DNA of 64,000 nucleotides. It comes from Limnohabitans sp. Rim8 (GTDB lineage: Bacteria > Pseudomonadota > Gammaproteobacteria > Burkholderiales > Burkholderiaceae_C). The stretch spans positions 1 through 64,000 of the forward strand of contig CAMDFK010000011.1 in assembly GCA_945897465.1 (NCBI GenBank), in the 5' to 3' direction. The notes under the pieces are model-generated. The model ran no database searches and was not told the origin of the DNA. It saw only the letters and a list, made by a program, of their open reading frames with translations. Shown here piece by piece: positions 44,927 to 55,950 of the stretch (its first letter is position 1; each line of letters starts with the position of its first letter). The translations under genes were made by a program, and so were the position numbers.

Positions 44927-45799
44927 TCAAACAAAACGGTTTTCGATCAGACCTACGCCATCGATTTCGACACGGATCACATCGCCTCTGGCGATGTAGC
45001 GAGGTGGATTGAATCCCATGCCCACACCGGCTGGCGTGCCCGTGGCGATGATGTCGCCGGGGTAGAGCGTGATGCCGCGCGAGATGGTTTCAATCAGGGT
45101 GGGGATGTCGAAAATCATGTTCTCGGTGGGGCCGTCTTGGCGCAACTCGCCGTTGACCCAGCAACGCACCCGGGTTTGGCGGCCATCCACTTCATCGGCG
45201 GTGACGATCCACGGGCCCATGGGGCAAAAGGTGTCAAAGGACTTGCCCATGTCCCATTGCTGGTGGCGCATCTGCACATCGCGGGCGGTCACGTCGTTGA
45301 CCACGGTATAGCCGAACACATGCTGCATGGCGTCGGCTTGGCTGATGTTTTTGCCGCCTCGGCCAATGATCACGGCCAACTCGGCTTCGTAGTCGATCTG
45401 CTCTGACACGGCGGCTCCCGGCAGCTGCACGTCGTCGGTCGGACCGACCACACACTCGGGCACTTTGGTGAACACGATGGGCCAAGCCTTGGAGTCGGAG
45501 TTGCTGTCCTTGAAGACCGAGGCCTGCAGCTCTTTGGCGTGCGCATGGTAGTTGCGGCCCACGCACCAGACGTTGCGGCGCGGCACAGGCAGGGGTGATT
45601 CGAGCTTGACGGAGGACATGTCCAGCGCGGCACCCGCCAAGGCCGGCAGGGCCTGCCCGGCAACCAGGGCTTCAATGATGGGCTGTGCGCCGCGATGGGC
45701 TTGTGAATCGTTCAGAGCAAATGGTGTGACATGCTGGCCATCGGCAGACACTTGGCCGACGTGGCGTTTTCCATTATGAACAAATGTGGCGATGCGCAA
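44927..45799 (-). CDS. fumarylacetoacetate-hydrolase family protein
   Basis: The 290-residue protein has the FAH-type fold: NVWCVGRNYHAHAKELQ, IDYEAELAVIIGRGGKNI with metal-binding Glu residues, GYTVVNDVTARDVQMRHQQWDMGKSFDTFCPMGPWIV and DIIATGTPAGVGMGFNPPRYIARGDVIRVEIDGVGLIENR. Family members are Mg-dependent C-C bond hydrolases, hydratases or decarboxylases of aromatic and sugar catabolism. Being first in the operon and divergent from the GntR gene, it is probably the key enzyme of the pathway. The exact reaction cannot be told from sequence. Confidence 0.9.
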   Translation of the reverse strand: MRIATFVHNGKRHVGQVSADGQHVTPFALNDSQAHRGAQPIIEALVAGQALPALAGAALDMSSVKLESPLPVPRRNVWCVGRNYHAHAKELQASVFKDSNSDSKAWPIVFTKVPECVVGPTDDVQLPGAAVSEQIDYEAELAVIIGRGGKNISQADAMQHVFGYTVVNDVTARDVQMRHQQWDMGKSFDTFCPMGPWIVTADEVDGRQTRVRCWVNGELRQDGPTENMIFDIPTLIETISRGITLYPGDIIATGTPAGVGMGFNPPRYIARGDVIRVEIDGVGLIENRFV

Positions 45800-45847
45800 A
45801 ATTCTCTCCAGATGCGGGTGACCGGCTTCAAAGCCAGGTCAGGTGAA

Positions 45848-45866
45848 TTGGTTGAAATTCAACCAA
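45848..45866. promoter_or_regulatory. 19-bp perfect palindrome, probable GntR operator
   Basis: TTGGTTGAAATTCAACCAA is an exact palindrome with 9-base arms, about 50 bases upstream of the FAH-family gene and 160 upstream of gntR. Its right arm TCAACCAA recurs at 46015-46022. A site of this kind between a divergent GntR gene and its operon is most simply read as the repressor's binding site. Confidence 0.75.
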
Positions 45867-45988
45867 AGCGAACCATCATAAGGCGCAAGAGAGCCTGGTC
45901 AAGGCATGAACCGACAATTTTGATGAGGGTTTTTACGGGGATGTGGAGCGTGATCTGGGCAACAAAGTGCTTTCGGTCAGCGCGTTAA

Positions 45989-46023
45989 ATTGGTATGATT
46001 TGGTATTTTTTGACTCAACCAAT
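45989..46023 (+). promoter_or_regulatory. gntR promoter with overlapping operator half-sites
   Basis: A strong -10 element TATGAT (45994-45999) sits inside two TTGGTAT repeats (45990-45996 and 46000-46006), exactly 10 bases apart. ATTGGT (45989) and ACCAAT (46018-46023) form an inverted pair around it. The -35 (TTTCGG, 45971) is poor. This suggests autoregulation of gntR by its own product. Confidence 0.55.
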
Positions 46024-46026
46024 AAC

Positions 46027-46713
46027 GTGAACTCCACATACCTTTTTCGCGTCACCTTGCTGGACCAATTGCACAGTGGTCAATGGCAGGCGGGCGATCG
46101 ATTGCCCACCGAGCGCGAGTTTGGTGAGCAGTACCAGATCAGCCGCAGTACCGTGCGCAAGGTGCTGGCTGAGATGAAGGCCCAAGGTTGGATTGCACAG
46201 ACGGTGGGCAGCGGCACGTATGTCACCGATAAGGCCTTGGTCGCTGTCCCTCACAACAAGGCAAGCACAGGCAGTTCGCCCAATGCGGGCTGGCACACCA
46301 GCCCTGCGGAACTCATGGAGGCTCGCATGGCCTTGGAGCCCGCCATCATTGAGATGGTCATTGGCAACGCCACAACGGCCGATTTTGAGCAGATGGCGCA
46401 CTGCTGCACACGCGCGGAAGCGGCCACCAGTGTCGAAGAGTTTGAAGAGTGGGATGGCATGTTTCACGAGGTCATTGCGCGTGCCGCGCACAATGGTTTT
46501 GTGGCCCGCTTGTTCAAACTCATGAACCAGGCCCGCGCCCAAGGCGAGTGGGGCATGTTGAAAAAACGCAGCCTCACGCCAGAGCGGCGTTTGGCCTACC
46601 AGTTAGAACACCGTGCTTTGCTGCAGGCCATCAAGGCGCGAGACCCGGTGCAAGCCAAGGCCTTGGCCGTTCAACACTTGGTTCATGTGCGGCGCAATTT
46701 ATTGAACTATTGA
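46027..46713 (+). CDS. GntR/FadR-family transcriptional regulator
   Basis: From the GTG at 46027 the product has 228 residues. An N-terminal winged helix-turn-helix (LLDQLHSGQWQAGDRLPTEREFGEQYQISRSTVRKVLAEMKAQGWI) is followed by a C-terminal FCD effector domain (ELMEARMALEPAIIEMVIGNATTADFEQM; EEWDGMFHEVIARAAHNGFVARLFKLMNQAR). FCD domains usually bind small carboxylates and a metal ion. The GTG was chosen because it follows a -10 box at 45994 with a short leader; a longer frame to 45943 would translate the promoter. It divergently flanks the five-gene catabolic operon. Confidence 0.88.
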   Translation: MNSTYLFRVTLLDQLHSGQWQAGDRLPTEREFGEQYQISRSTVRKVLAEMKAQGWIAQTVGSGTYVTDKALVAVPHNKASTGSSPNAGWHTSPAELMEARMALEPAIIEMVIGNATTADFEQMAHCCTRAEAATSVEEFEEWDGMFHEVIARAAHNGFVARLFKLMNQARAQGEWGMLKKRSLTPERRLAYQLEHRALLQAIKARDPVQAKALAVQHLVHVRRNLLNY

Positions 46714-46741
46714 CTCGCTGGCAGCGGGCTACCCTGGCTCA

Positions 46742-47356
46742 TCAAGTGGGGGAGGTGTCGATGAAGCTTGGCCGCTGCGCCAATTTGTCGTGCAGTTTGT
46801 GCAGATTGGGGTAAGGCGTGCGCCAGTCGATCTGGGGGAATCTGAAGTCCAGATAGGCCAAGGCGCAGCCCACGGCAATGTCGGACAAGCTCAGGTGGAT
46901 ACCTGAACAAAAGGCTATGTCGCCCAAACCGGTGCTCATGGCCCGCAGCGCGTGCTGAATTTTGTCGAGTTGACGATCGATCCAGGCCTGGCTGCGCTGG
47001 CTGTCTTCACGGCCTGTCCAGACGGACTCCATACGTGCCAGCAAAGCTGCGTCGAGCAGGCCATCGGCCAAGGCTTCCCAGGTCTTGGCTTCGGCACGCT
47101 CACGTCCGGCAGTGGGAATGAGCTTGCCCACAGGCGATAAGGTGTCCAGGTACTCCACGATCACACGCGAATCAAACACCGCCTCGCCACCTTCCATCAC
47201 CAAGCAAGGCACCTTGCCCAAAGGGTTGGACACATGGATCTGGGTCTGTGCCGACCACACGTCTTCGGTGATGAACTGGTAGTCCAGCTTTTTCTCGGCC
47301 ATGACAACACGCACCTTGCGAACGTAGGGACTGGTGACAGAGCCGATGAGTTTCAT
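46742..47356 (-). CDS. glutathione S-transferase family protein
   Basis: This 204-residue protein has an N-terminal thioredoxin-like domain (MKLIGSVTSPYVRKVRVVMAEKKLDYQFI, with Ser9 or Ser near SPYVRK as candidate catalytic residue, and NPLGKVPCLVMEGGEAVFDSRVIVEYLD, the glutathione-binding cis-Pro and DSRVI motifs) and an all-helical C-terminal domain (LHLSLSDIAVGCALAYLDFRFPQIDW). The type is of beta or zeta GSTs, involved in detoxification or isomerisation. The gene is convergent with gntR and divergent from purB. Confidence 0.9.
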   Translation of the reverse strand: MKLIGSVTSPYVRKVRVVMAEKKLDYQFITEDVWSAQTQIHVSNPLGKVPCLVMEGGEAVFDSRVIVEYLDTLSPVGKLIPTAGRERAEAKTWEALADGLLDAALLARMESVWTGREDSQRSQAWIDRQLDKIQHALRAMSTGLGDIAFCSGIHLSLSDIAVGCALAYLDFRFPQIDWRTPYPNLHKLHDKLAQRPSFIDTSPT

Positions 47357-47513
47357 AAATTAAAAGAAGCAACAAATAAATGGATATTGGATTCTAGGTG
47401 AAGCCGAGGAATGTTTTTGGCGTCTTTCGTCAAGCTGCTCGTTTGAGGGGACAAGATATTTCCATCGGAAGGGCGTCATCGTGTTGGTGCAACGCGGCAA
47501 TTACAATCCATGA

Positions 47514-48914
<1,401 letters not shown>

Positions 48915-48921
48915 GGTTCAC

Positions 48922-49482
48922 ATGGCCCTCAAATCCACCATCTACAAAGCCAACCTGTCGATCGCTGACATCGATCACAGTTATTACGAAGACCACCAAC
49001 TCACGTTGGCGCGTCACCCCAGCGAAACCGATGAGCGCATGATGATCCGCTTGCTGGCGCTGGCCATCAATGCCTACAAGCTGCAGGCCGTGTGCCAGGG
49101 CGACGGCAAGCTGGCTTTTGGCGCGGGTCTGTCGGACCCGGACGATCCGGACTGCAGCCTGCGCGACTTCACCGGGCAGACCCGCATGTGGATCGAGGTC
49201 GGCCAGCCCGAAGACAAGCCGATCATGAAAGCCTGCCAAAAGGCCGATGAGGTCTTGCTGTATTGCTTCAACCACGCGGCCGAAGTCTGGTGGAAAGGCA
49301 TCGAAACCAAACTGACACGCCTGGACAAGCTGCAGGTCTGGCGCGTGCCGACTGAAGGCTCTCAGGAACTGGCCAAACTGGCCGAGCGCAGCATGCAGCT
49401 GCAAGCCACGGTGCAAGAAGGCAGCGTGACCTTCAGCAGCGACAAAGGCAGCGTGCACATTGAGCTGAGCCGCTGGAAGTGA
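48922..49482 (+). CDS. yaeQ: YaeQ family protein
   Basis: A 186-residue protein starting MALKSTIYKANLSIADIDHSYYEDHQLTLARHPSETDERMMIRLLALAINA, the classic YaeQ N-terminus, with CSLRDFTGQTRMWIEVGQPEDKPIMKACQKADEVLLYCFNHAAEVWW and a PD-(D/E)XK-like core. YaeQ was once thought to compensate for RfaH loss; its true biochemical role is unclear, possibly nuclease-like. The start at 48922 follows an AAGG, and the gene is close behind purB. Confidence 0.93.
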   Translation: MALKSTIYKANLSIADIDHSYYEDHQLTLARHPSETDERMMIRLLALAINAYKLQAVCQGDGKLAFGAGLSDPDDPDCSLRDFTGQTRMWIEVGQPEDKPIMKACQKADEVLLYCFNHAAEVWWKGIETKLTRLDKLQVWRVPTEGSQELAKLAERSMQLQATVQEGSVTFSSDKGSVHIELSRWK

Positions 49483-49489
49483 ACAACAC

Positions 49490-49537
49490 TTGGCCCCTTT
49501 GATGGGGCCAAATCAACCATGACCTTTGTGGTCATGG
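49490..49537. terminator. two tandem hairpins between convergent yaeQ and argC
   Basis: TTGGCCCC/GGGGCCAA (49490-49497 and 49504-49511, six-base loop) and CCATGACC/GGTCATGG (49517-49524 and 49530-49537, five-base loop) are both perfect 8-bp stems. There is no T-run after either, so they may act as a bidirectional terminator or as mRNA-end stabilisers. Confidence 0.55.
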
Positions 49538-49553
49538 ACAAAGCGCAAGCGGT

Positions 49554-50477
49554 TTACAAGCCCAACATCAACTCGATGTTTTGCACCGCCGCGCCGCTGG
49601 CACCCTTGCCCAGGTTGTCCAGACGGGCGATGACCACCGCGTGACGTGCTTCTTCATTGGCAAAGACACGCAATTCCAGCTTGTTGGTGTCGTTCAGTGC
49701 TGTGGCGTTGAGTTTGGCATCGGCAGTGGCGCTCTCCACGCTGACCCAGCCTCCTGCAGCCTGGCTTGCCGCATAGTGCGCTGTCAATGCCGCATGCACA
49801 TCCGCACCGGTGGGTTTGCCGGGTAAGGTGTCGAGATGCAGGGGCAGTTGCACCAGCATGCCTTGGCGGAAATTGCCTACAGCGGGCACAAACATGGGCC
49901 GACTGGTCAAGCCGGTGTAGCGCATGATTTCAGGGATGTGCTTGTGCTTCAGGGTCAGGGCGTAGGCCTCGAACAGAGGGGCACGACCGGCTTCATAGTC
50001 TTCGATCATGGCGCGGCCGCCACCGGAGTAACCACTCACTGAAGGCAAACACACCGGAAAATCAGGTGGCAGCAGACCGGCATCGATCAAGGGGCGCAAG
50101 ATGGCGATCGCGCCTGTGGCGTAGCAGCCAGGGTTGGCCACGCGCTGGGCTTGGCGTACAGCAAGCAACTGGTCAGGGGCCAACTCGGGAAAGCCAAACA
50201 CCCAGTCCGGGTGGCAGCGGTGGGCGGTCGAGGCGTCCACAATGCGCGGCTTGCGCCCGGGCAGACTGTCGATCATGGCCACCGACTCGATGGCCGCATC
50301 GTCGTGCAGGCACAACACGACCAAATCGGCCGCGGCCATCAACTCGCGTTTGGCTTCGGGGTCTTTGCGGCGGGCTGGGTCGATGCTGAGCACCTCGACT
50401 TGGGGCATCCGTGCCAGGCGCTCGCGAATTTGCAAACCAGTGGTGCCGGCTTCGCCATCGATGAATATTCTGGCCAT
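49554..50477 (-). CDS. argC: N-acetyl-gamma-glutamyl-phosphate reductase (short type)
   Basis: The 307-residue product starts [21 protein letters not shown] (start at 50477) and is an NADPH-dependent reductase of arginine synthesis. The GEAGTTGL nucleotide-binding motif, [20 protein letters not shown] and the catalytic Cys in [18 protein letters not shown] are present; [15 protein letters not shown] matches the short ArgC type 2. It converges with yaeQ. A dyad TTGCGTC-N12-GACGCAA lies upstream at 50508-50533. Confidence 0.94.
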   Translation of the reverse strand: MARIFIDGEAGTTGLQIRERLARMPQVEVLSIDPARRKDPEAKRELMAAADLVVLCLHDDAAIESVAMIDSLPGRKPRIVDASTAHRCHPDWVFGFPELAPDQLLAVRQAQRVANPGCYATGAIAILRPLIDAGLLPPDFPVCLPSVSGYSGGGRAMIEDYEAGRAPLFEAYALTLKHKHIPEIMRYTGLTSRPMFVPAVGNFRQGMLVQLPLHLDTLPGKPTGADVHAALTAHYAASQAAGGWVSVESATADAKLNATALNDTNKLELRVFANEEARHAVVIARLDNLGKGASGAAVQNIELMLGL

Positions 50478-50507
50478 GGGTATTACTTTCTCAGGACTGT
50501 TCTTGCC

Positions 50508-50533
50508 TTGCGTCAATTCAATGTAAGACGCAA
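50508..50533. promoter_or_regulatory. dyad upstream of argC
   Basis: TTGCGTC (50508-50514) and GACGCAA (50527-50533) form a 7-bp inverted repeat with a 12-base gap, 31 bases before the argC start. It could be an operator or an mRNA hairpin; the sequence is not that of an ArgR box. Confidence 0.3.
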
Positions 50534-50652
50534 AGCTCAGGATTGGTGCGTTGCAGCATGATACAGTCGCACGCTGCAGTGTCCAGAGCCTGCTGACGGG
50601 TGAATCACCGCGGCAGACCGGTCAAATCAACCACCCTCTGAGAGAAGACCTC

Positions 50653-51813
<1,161 letters not shown>

Positions 51814-51866
51814 ATGACTTTGTGGGACAGATCTTCAGCTCTGTCCCCTACTGATTAGGAAACCCC

Positions 51867-52763
51867 ATGTCGATCTACATCAACAAAGACACCAAAGTCA
51901 TAACCCAAGGCATCACCGGCAAAACCGGTCAGTTCCACACTGAAAAGTGCCAGGAATACGCGAACGGCAAAAACTGCTTCGTCGCGGGTGTGAACCCCAA
52001 GAAGGCTGGCGAGTCCATCTTCAACATCCCCATCTACGCCTCGGTCAAAGAAGCCGCCACCCAAACTGGCGCGACCGTGTCCGTGATCTACGTGCCCCCA
52101 GCAGGCGCAGCCGCTGCGATCTGGGAAGCTGTCGAGGCTGACCTGGACATGGCGATTTGCATCACCGAAGGCATTCCAGTGCGCGACATGCTCGAAGTAC
52201 GCAACAAGATGAAGGCCAAAGAAGCGGCTGGCGGCAAGCGCACGCTGCTGCTGGGCCCCAACTGCCCTGGTCTGATCACCCCTGACGAAATCAAGATCGG
52301 CATCATGCCCGGTCATATCCACCGCAAAGGCCGCATTGGCGTGGTGTCCCGCTCGGGCACTTTGACCTATGAAGCCGTGGCGATGTTGACCGAAGTGGGC
52401 CTCGGCCAATCCAGCGCCGTCGGTATCGGTGGCGACCCGATCAACGGTTTGAAGCACATCGAAGTGATGCAAGCTTTCAACGACGATCCCGACACCGACG
52501 CCGTCATCATGATTGGCGAAATCGGCGGTCCAGACGAAGCCGAAGCCGCTCAGTGGTGCAAGGCCAACATGAAAAAGCCCGTGGTCGGTTTCATCGCCGG
52601 TGTGACTGCCCCTCCCGGCAAGCGCATGGGCCATGCGGGTGCTTTGATTTCAGGCGGCGCCGACACGGCCGATGCCAAGCTGGCCATCATGGAAGAATGC
52701 GGCTTCATCGTCACACGCAACCCCTCTGAACTGGGCAAATTGCTCAAGGCTCAGTTGAAGTAA
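51867..52763 (+). CDS. sucD: succinyl-CoA synthetase, alpha subunit
   Basis: This 298-residue partner of SucC binds CoA through a Rossmann fold ([38 protein letters not shown]), carries the catalytic phosphohistidine in [14 protein letters not shown], and has [37 protein letters not shown]. Length and motifs are normal. Together the pair forms the usual sucCD unit, closed by a strong terminator at 52826-52863. Confidence 0.97.
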   Translation: MSIYINKDTKVITQGITGKTGQFHTEKCQEYANGKNCFVAGVNPKKAGESIFNIPIYASVKEAATQTGATVSVIYVPPAGAAAAIWEAVEADLDMAICITEGIPVRDMLEVRNKMKAKEAAGGKRTLLLGPNCPGLITPDEIKIGIMPGHIHRKGRIGVVSRSGTLTYEAVAMLTEVGLGQSSAVGIGGDPINGLKHIEVMQAFNDDPDTDAVIMIGEIGGPDEAEAAQWCKANMKKPVVGFIAGVTAPPGKRMGHAGALISGGADTADAKLAIMEECGFIVTRNPSELGKLLKAQLK

Positions 52764-52825
52764 TTCAAATTCTTCCAAGCTGAAACCCCTTGTTGCCAGC
52801 AGGGATGTGGTTTGCCACAATATAA

Positions 52826-52863
52826 AAGCCGGATTTTCTGAGGGAAAATCCGGCTTCTTTTTT
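52826..52863 (+). terminator. intrinsic terminator of sucCD
   Basis: AAGCCGGATTTTC (52826-52838) and GAAAATCCGGCTT (52844-52856) form a perfect 13-bp stem with a 5-base loop, followed by CTTTTTTTT-type T-run. This is a textbook Rho-independent terminator. Confidence 0.95.
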
Positions 52864-52908
52864 GCACATCAAATGTAAGCGCCCGCCACAACGGGCTGAA
52901 GGACCACC

Positions 52909-53619
52909 GTGGAAGAATTTCTGACCCCCGCCTTTTGGTTCGCCGTCGGCCAGATCATCATGATCGACATCCTGCTGGGCGGTGACAACGCTGTGGTGAT
53001 TGCACTGGCCTGCCGCCAGCTGCCAGACCATCAACGAACCAAAGGCATCATTTGGGGCACCGCGGGTGCCATCATTTTGCGTGTCATCCTCATTTTCTTT
53101 GCGCTCACACTGCTGGCCATCCCCTTCCTCAAATTCGTGGGCGCCCTCTTGCTGATTTGGATTGGCGTCAAACTGCTCACCCCCGATGCAGAAGACGATC
53201 ACAGCAATATCCAAGGCAGCGACAAGCTCTGGGGCGCGGTCAAAACCGTGATCATTGCCGACTTGGTCATGAGCGTGGACAACGTCATCGCCATCGCCGG
53301 TGCCGCCCAGACCTCGGGCAACGCCGACCACCAGATGCCTTTGGTCATCTTCGGTTTGCTGGTCAGCATCCCGATCATCGTCTGGGGCAGCCAGTTGGTG
53401 CTCAAGTTAATGGACCGTTTCCCGATGATCATTACCGCCGGTGGCATGCTGCTGGGTTGGATCGCGGGCACCATGATGCAAACGGACCCTGGCTTGGTGG
53501 ATTATTTGCCTCAAGACAAGGTGTGGGGTTATGGCATGGGCTTGGCGGGTGCTTTGCTGGTGCTGGCCCTGGGCAAAATCATCATGTCGCGCCGTCCGGC
53601 CTCGCAAGAAGCGGCTTGA
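52909..53619 (+). CDS. TerC-family integral membrane protein
   Basis: The 236-residue protein has seven or so membrane segments and two TerC motifs: IIMIDILLGGDNAVVIALACRQLP and VIIADLVMSVDNVIAIAGAA, whose acidic residues bind metal. TerC relatives export manganese and help metalation of secreted enzymes; the classical tellurite link is indirect. The start is a GTG at 52909 with a GAAGGA site. There is no room for a yybP-ykoY manganese riboswitch between it and the sucD terminator. Confidence 0.92.
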   Translation: MEEFLTPAFWFAVGQIIMIDILLGGDNAVVIALACRQLPDHQRTKGIIWGTAGAIILRVILIFFALTLLAIPFLKFVGALLLIWIGVKLLTPDAEDDHSNIQGSDKLWGAVKTVIIADLVMSVDNVIAIAGAAQTSGNADHQMPLVIFGLLVSIPIIVWGSQLVLKLMDRFPMIITAGGMLLGWIAGTMMQTDPGLVDYLPQDKVWGYGMGLAGALLVLALGKIIMSRRPASQEAA

Positions 53620-53743
53620 ACAGAGGACTCTATTGCCCTGCCTGGGCTTGTGTGGCCGCTGTCACCACAATGCCAATTTCAGCACTGGAATTCGGGTCAT
53701 GCATGAATTACCATCATGACCCAATCACCAGGGAGGACATGCC

Positions 53744-54226
53744 ATGCAAAAAAGGCAACAAGGTTTGACATTAATCGAGCTGATGATCGTCATTGCGATC
53801 ATCGGCATCTTAGGCGCTTTGGCCCTGCCAGCCTACCAAGACTACAGCATCCGGGCAAGAGTCTCGGAAATGCTGCTGGCGGCAAGCGGTTGCAAAACCG
53901 CTGTCAATGAGGCCATCACCACCGCTTCACAGGCCGATGTTTCGGCCACTTTGCCCCAAATCTGCGAAAACCAGACCAGCAAATACGTCAGCCGCCTCAG
54001 TGCCGATGCCAACGGTGTGATCACTGTGGTCGGCAACCATGAGGCGCTGCGCGGCAACACCAGTGCAGCGGCCAACAGCATCAGCCTGACCCCGATCCAG
54101 ACGGGCAGCACCGCTGTCAACGGCAGCACCGACGGCGGCAAGCCCATTGCCAGCTGGCGCTGTGGCCCGGCAGCCACCAATGCTTTACCGCTCAAATACC
54201 TGCCCGCTTCGTGCAAGGCATCCTGA
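53744..54226 (+). CDS. pilA: type IV pilin (major or minor PilA-type)
   Basis: The 160-residue prepilin has a short leader MQKRQQG cleaved by PilD before [27 protein letters not shown] (with Leu instead of Phe at position 1, and Glu5). The globular part has a disulfide-type loop near the C-terminus ([23 protein letters not shown]) and ends in Ser. It forms the pilus for twitching, attachment or DNA uptake. No sigma54 site of standard sequence was seen upstream. A terminator follows, and then a glycosyltransferase gene. Confidence 0.92.
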   Translation: MQKRQQGLTLIELMIVIAIIGILGALALPAYQDYSIRARVSEMLLAASGCKTAVNEAITTASQADVSATLPQICENQTSKYVSRLSADANGVITVVGNHEALRGNTSAAANSISLTPIQTGSTAVNGSTDGGKPIASWRCGPAATNALPLKYLPASCKAS

Positions 54227-54247
54227 TTTTTGGGCGCTCACCTGAAC

Positions 54248-54273
54248 GCCCGGCCCGAGCCGGGCCTTTGTTT
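54248..54273 (+). terminator. intrinsic terminator behind pilA
   Basis: GCCCGGC-CCGA-GCCGGGC (54248-54265) is followed by CTTTGTTT. It should separate most pilA transcripts from the gene behind, a common way to keep pilin in excess. Confidence 0.8.
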
Positions 54274-54288
54274 GTGAACTGAGTTCAC

Positions 54289-55755
54289 ATGACAGTGCTT
54301 CGGGCCTCAGCGCAGGACACGGGCCGCATCCACCATTTGTGGCTGGTGTTGCTGTTGGCTTGGCCATGGGTTCAGCCTTTTTCCAGCAGTCCCTTGCCCA
54401 ATGTCTGGCCTTGGCTGACCAGCTGGACGTGTTTGGCGTTGGCCTTGTGGACGTGGCAGCGCATGAGTCTGGCCACCGTGGTTCAAGGCTGGGTGCTCGC
54501 AGCCTTGCTCAGCAGTGCCATGGGTCTGGTGCAGTTTTTTGGGCAGGCCGAGCTTTTGGCACCCTTCTTGCACGTCCCATCCTACTTGGGTGATGCGATG
54601 GGCAATTTGCGCCAGCGCAACCAGTTGGCCACGCTGCTGGCCATGGGCGTGCTGGCAGTCTTGGTCTGGCGTGCTTTGGGCCTGACCATCGCCCATTCGC
54701 TTTGGATGCTGGCCTTGTTGGCCATGGGCATGGCCGCCACCGCTTCACGTACGGGATTGCTCCAGCTGGTGTTCATCGGCCTGTGGATGCTGCTGCACCG
54801 CGCAGCCCCCAAAGGGCGCGAGGCTTTGCTGTTTACTGGATTCGCGCTGGGTGTGTATGCCCTGGCTTCCTGGCTTTTGCCACAGCTCTTGCAGCACCTG
54901 ATTGGACAGGCCACAGACAGCGCCATGGCCCGCATGGGCGCCCTGGGCGGCTGCGGCAGCCGCCAGGCGCTCTGGGCCAATGTGCTGCACTTGGTGGCGC
55001 AGCATCCGCTGGGCGGGTGGGGTTGGGACCAGTTGCGCTATGCGCACTACATCACCGAATACCCCTCACTGCGTTTTTGTGACATGTTGGGCAACGCCCA
55101 CAACCTGCCCTTGCACATCGCCTTTGTTTGGGGGGTGCCCGTGGCCGTGTTGGGCTGCCTGGGTGTGATGGTGTGGGTGGTTCGCGCAAAGCCATGGCAA
55201 CACAAGGGTGGGGGGCAACAGCTCGCTTGGGGCGTGCTGGGTGTTTTGGCTTTGCACAGTTTGCTCGAGTACCCGCTTTGGTATGGGCCCTTTCAAGTGG
55301 CCTTGCTGTTGTGCTTGTGGCTCATGAAGGGGCGCATTTGGCAAGTCTTACAAGTGAAGGGCCGCGCGCGGGGGCTGGCCCTGGTATTGGGGGGCGTTAT
55401 GGCGTTTGTGGCCTATGACCATGCGCAAGTTCGGCAAATTTACCTGCCTGCAGCGCAGCGCTATGGCTTTTGGCGTGAGCCAGCGCTGCAAGTGGCCCAG
55501 CGCTCTTGGCTGTTCCATGGCACGGCCGTGTTTGCGCTGGTGACGACCACGCCGGTCCACGCAGGCAATGCCCGCACCATGCTGGCGGCCAGTTTGGAGG
55601 CCATGCATACCTCGCCCGAGCCACGCGTGATTGAAAAGCTGCTCGACAGTGCCCGATTGCAGGGGGAAGACACACTTTATGAAAAACATAAAAAGCATTT
55701 CCAGCGTGTTTATCCGCAAGCCTACTTGGCCTGGGCGTACCACCGCCAACCTTGA
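54289..55755 (+). CDS. PglL/TfpO-type protein O-oligosaccharyltransferase (Wzy_C family)
   Basis: This 488-residue membrane protein has ten or more hydrophobic segments and the features QRNQLATLLAMGVLAVL, NAHNLPLHIAFVWGVPVAVLG and LHSLLEYPLWYGPFQVALLLCLWL, which are typical of the PglL branch of Wzy/WaaL enzymes. These transfer undecaprenyl-linked glycans to Ser/Thr of exported proteins such as pilin. The soluble C-terminus is TPR-like. The place directly behind pilA suggests pilin as substrate. There is a palindrome GTGAAC-TGA-GTTCAC (54274-54288) immediately before the ATG instead of a ribosome site. Confidence 0.85.
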   Translation: MTVLRASAQDTGRIHHLWLVLLLAWPWVQPFSSSPLPNVWPWLTSWTCLALALWTWQRMSLATVVQGWVLAALLSSAMGLVQFFGQAELLAPFLHVPSYLGDAMGNLRQRNQLATLLAMGVLAVLVWRALGLTIAHSLWMLALLAMGMAATASRTGLLQLVFIGLWMLLHRAAPKGREALLFTGFALGVYALASWLLPQLLQHLIGQATDSAMARMGALGGCGSRQALWANVLHLVAQHPLGGWGWDQLRYAHYITEYPSLRFCDMLGNAHNLPLHIAFVWGVPVAVLGCLGVMVWVVRAKPWQHKGGGQQLAWGVLGVLALHSLLEYPLWYGPFQVALLLCLWLMKGRIWQVLQVKGRARGLALVLGGVMAFVAYDHAQVRQIYLPAAQRYGFWREPALQVAQRSWLFHGTAVFALVTTTPVHAGNARTMLAASLEAMHTSPEPRVIEKLLDSARLQGEDTLYEKHKKHFQRVYPQAYLAWAYHRQP

Positions 55756-55950
55756 ACACTGACCGCTTGGGTGGAGGTTTTCACCCATCAACCGTTTGGA
55801 CTGATGGCCCATGCGTTTTGAAAATGACAAATTCACTCGAAAGGTTCCGACGTGATGCAGAGGACGGTGTTGACGTTTCCTCTTGTGTAAACTGTCAACC
55901 GTTGAATCAGTGCCGTGGTTTTGCTTGGGCGCGGTTAAAATATTCACTTG
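55756..55950 (+). other. leader region before the SAH riboswitch
   Basis: These 195 bases lie between the ligase stop and the riboswitch. They should contain the metH promoter; I see TTGCTT (55921) and TTAAAATATTC (55935-55945) that could be part of it. No small gene is convincing. Confidence 0.4.

Noticed and set aside
52864-52908. yybP-ykoY manganese riboswitch before the TerC-like gene
   Set aside because: Only about 45 bases separate the sucD terminator and the GTG start, too few for that riboswitch, and its conserved bases are absent.
53620-53743. sigma54 promoter before pilA
   Set aside because: I looked for a TGGC-N-TTGC(A/T) pair and found none with correct spacing.
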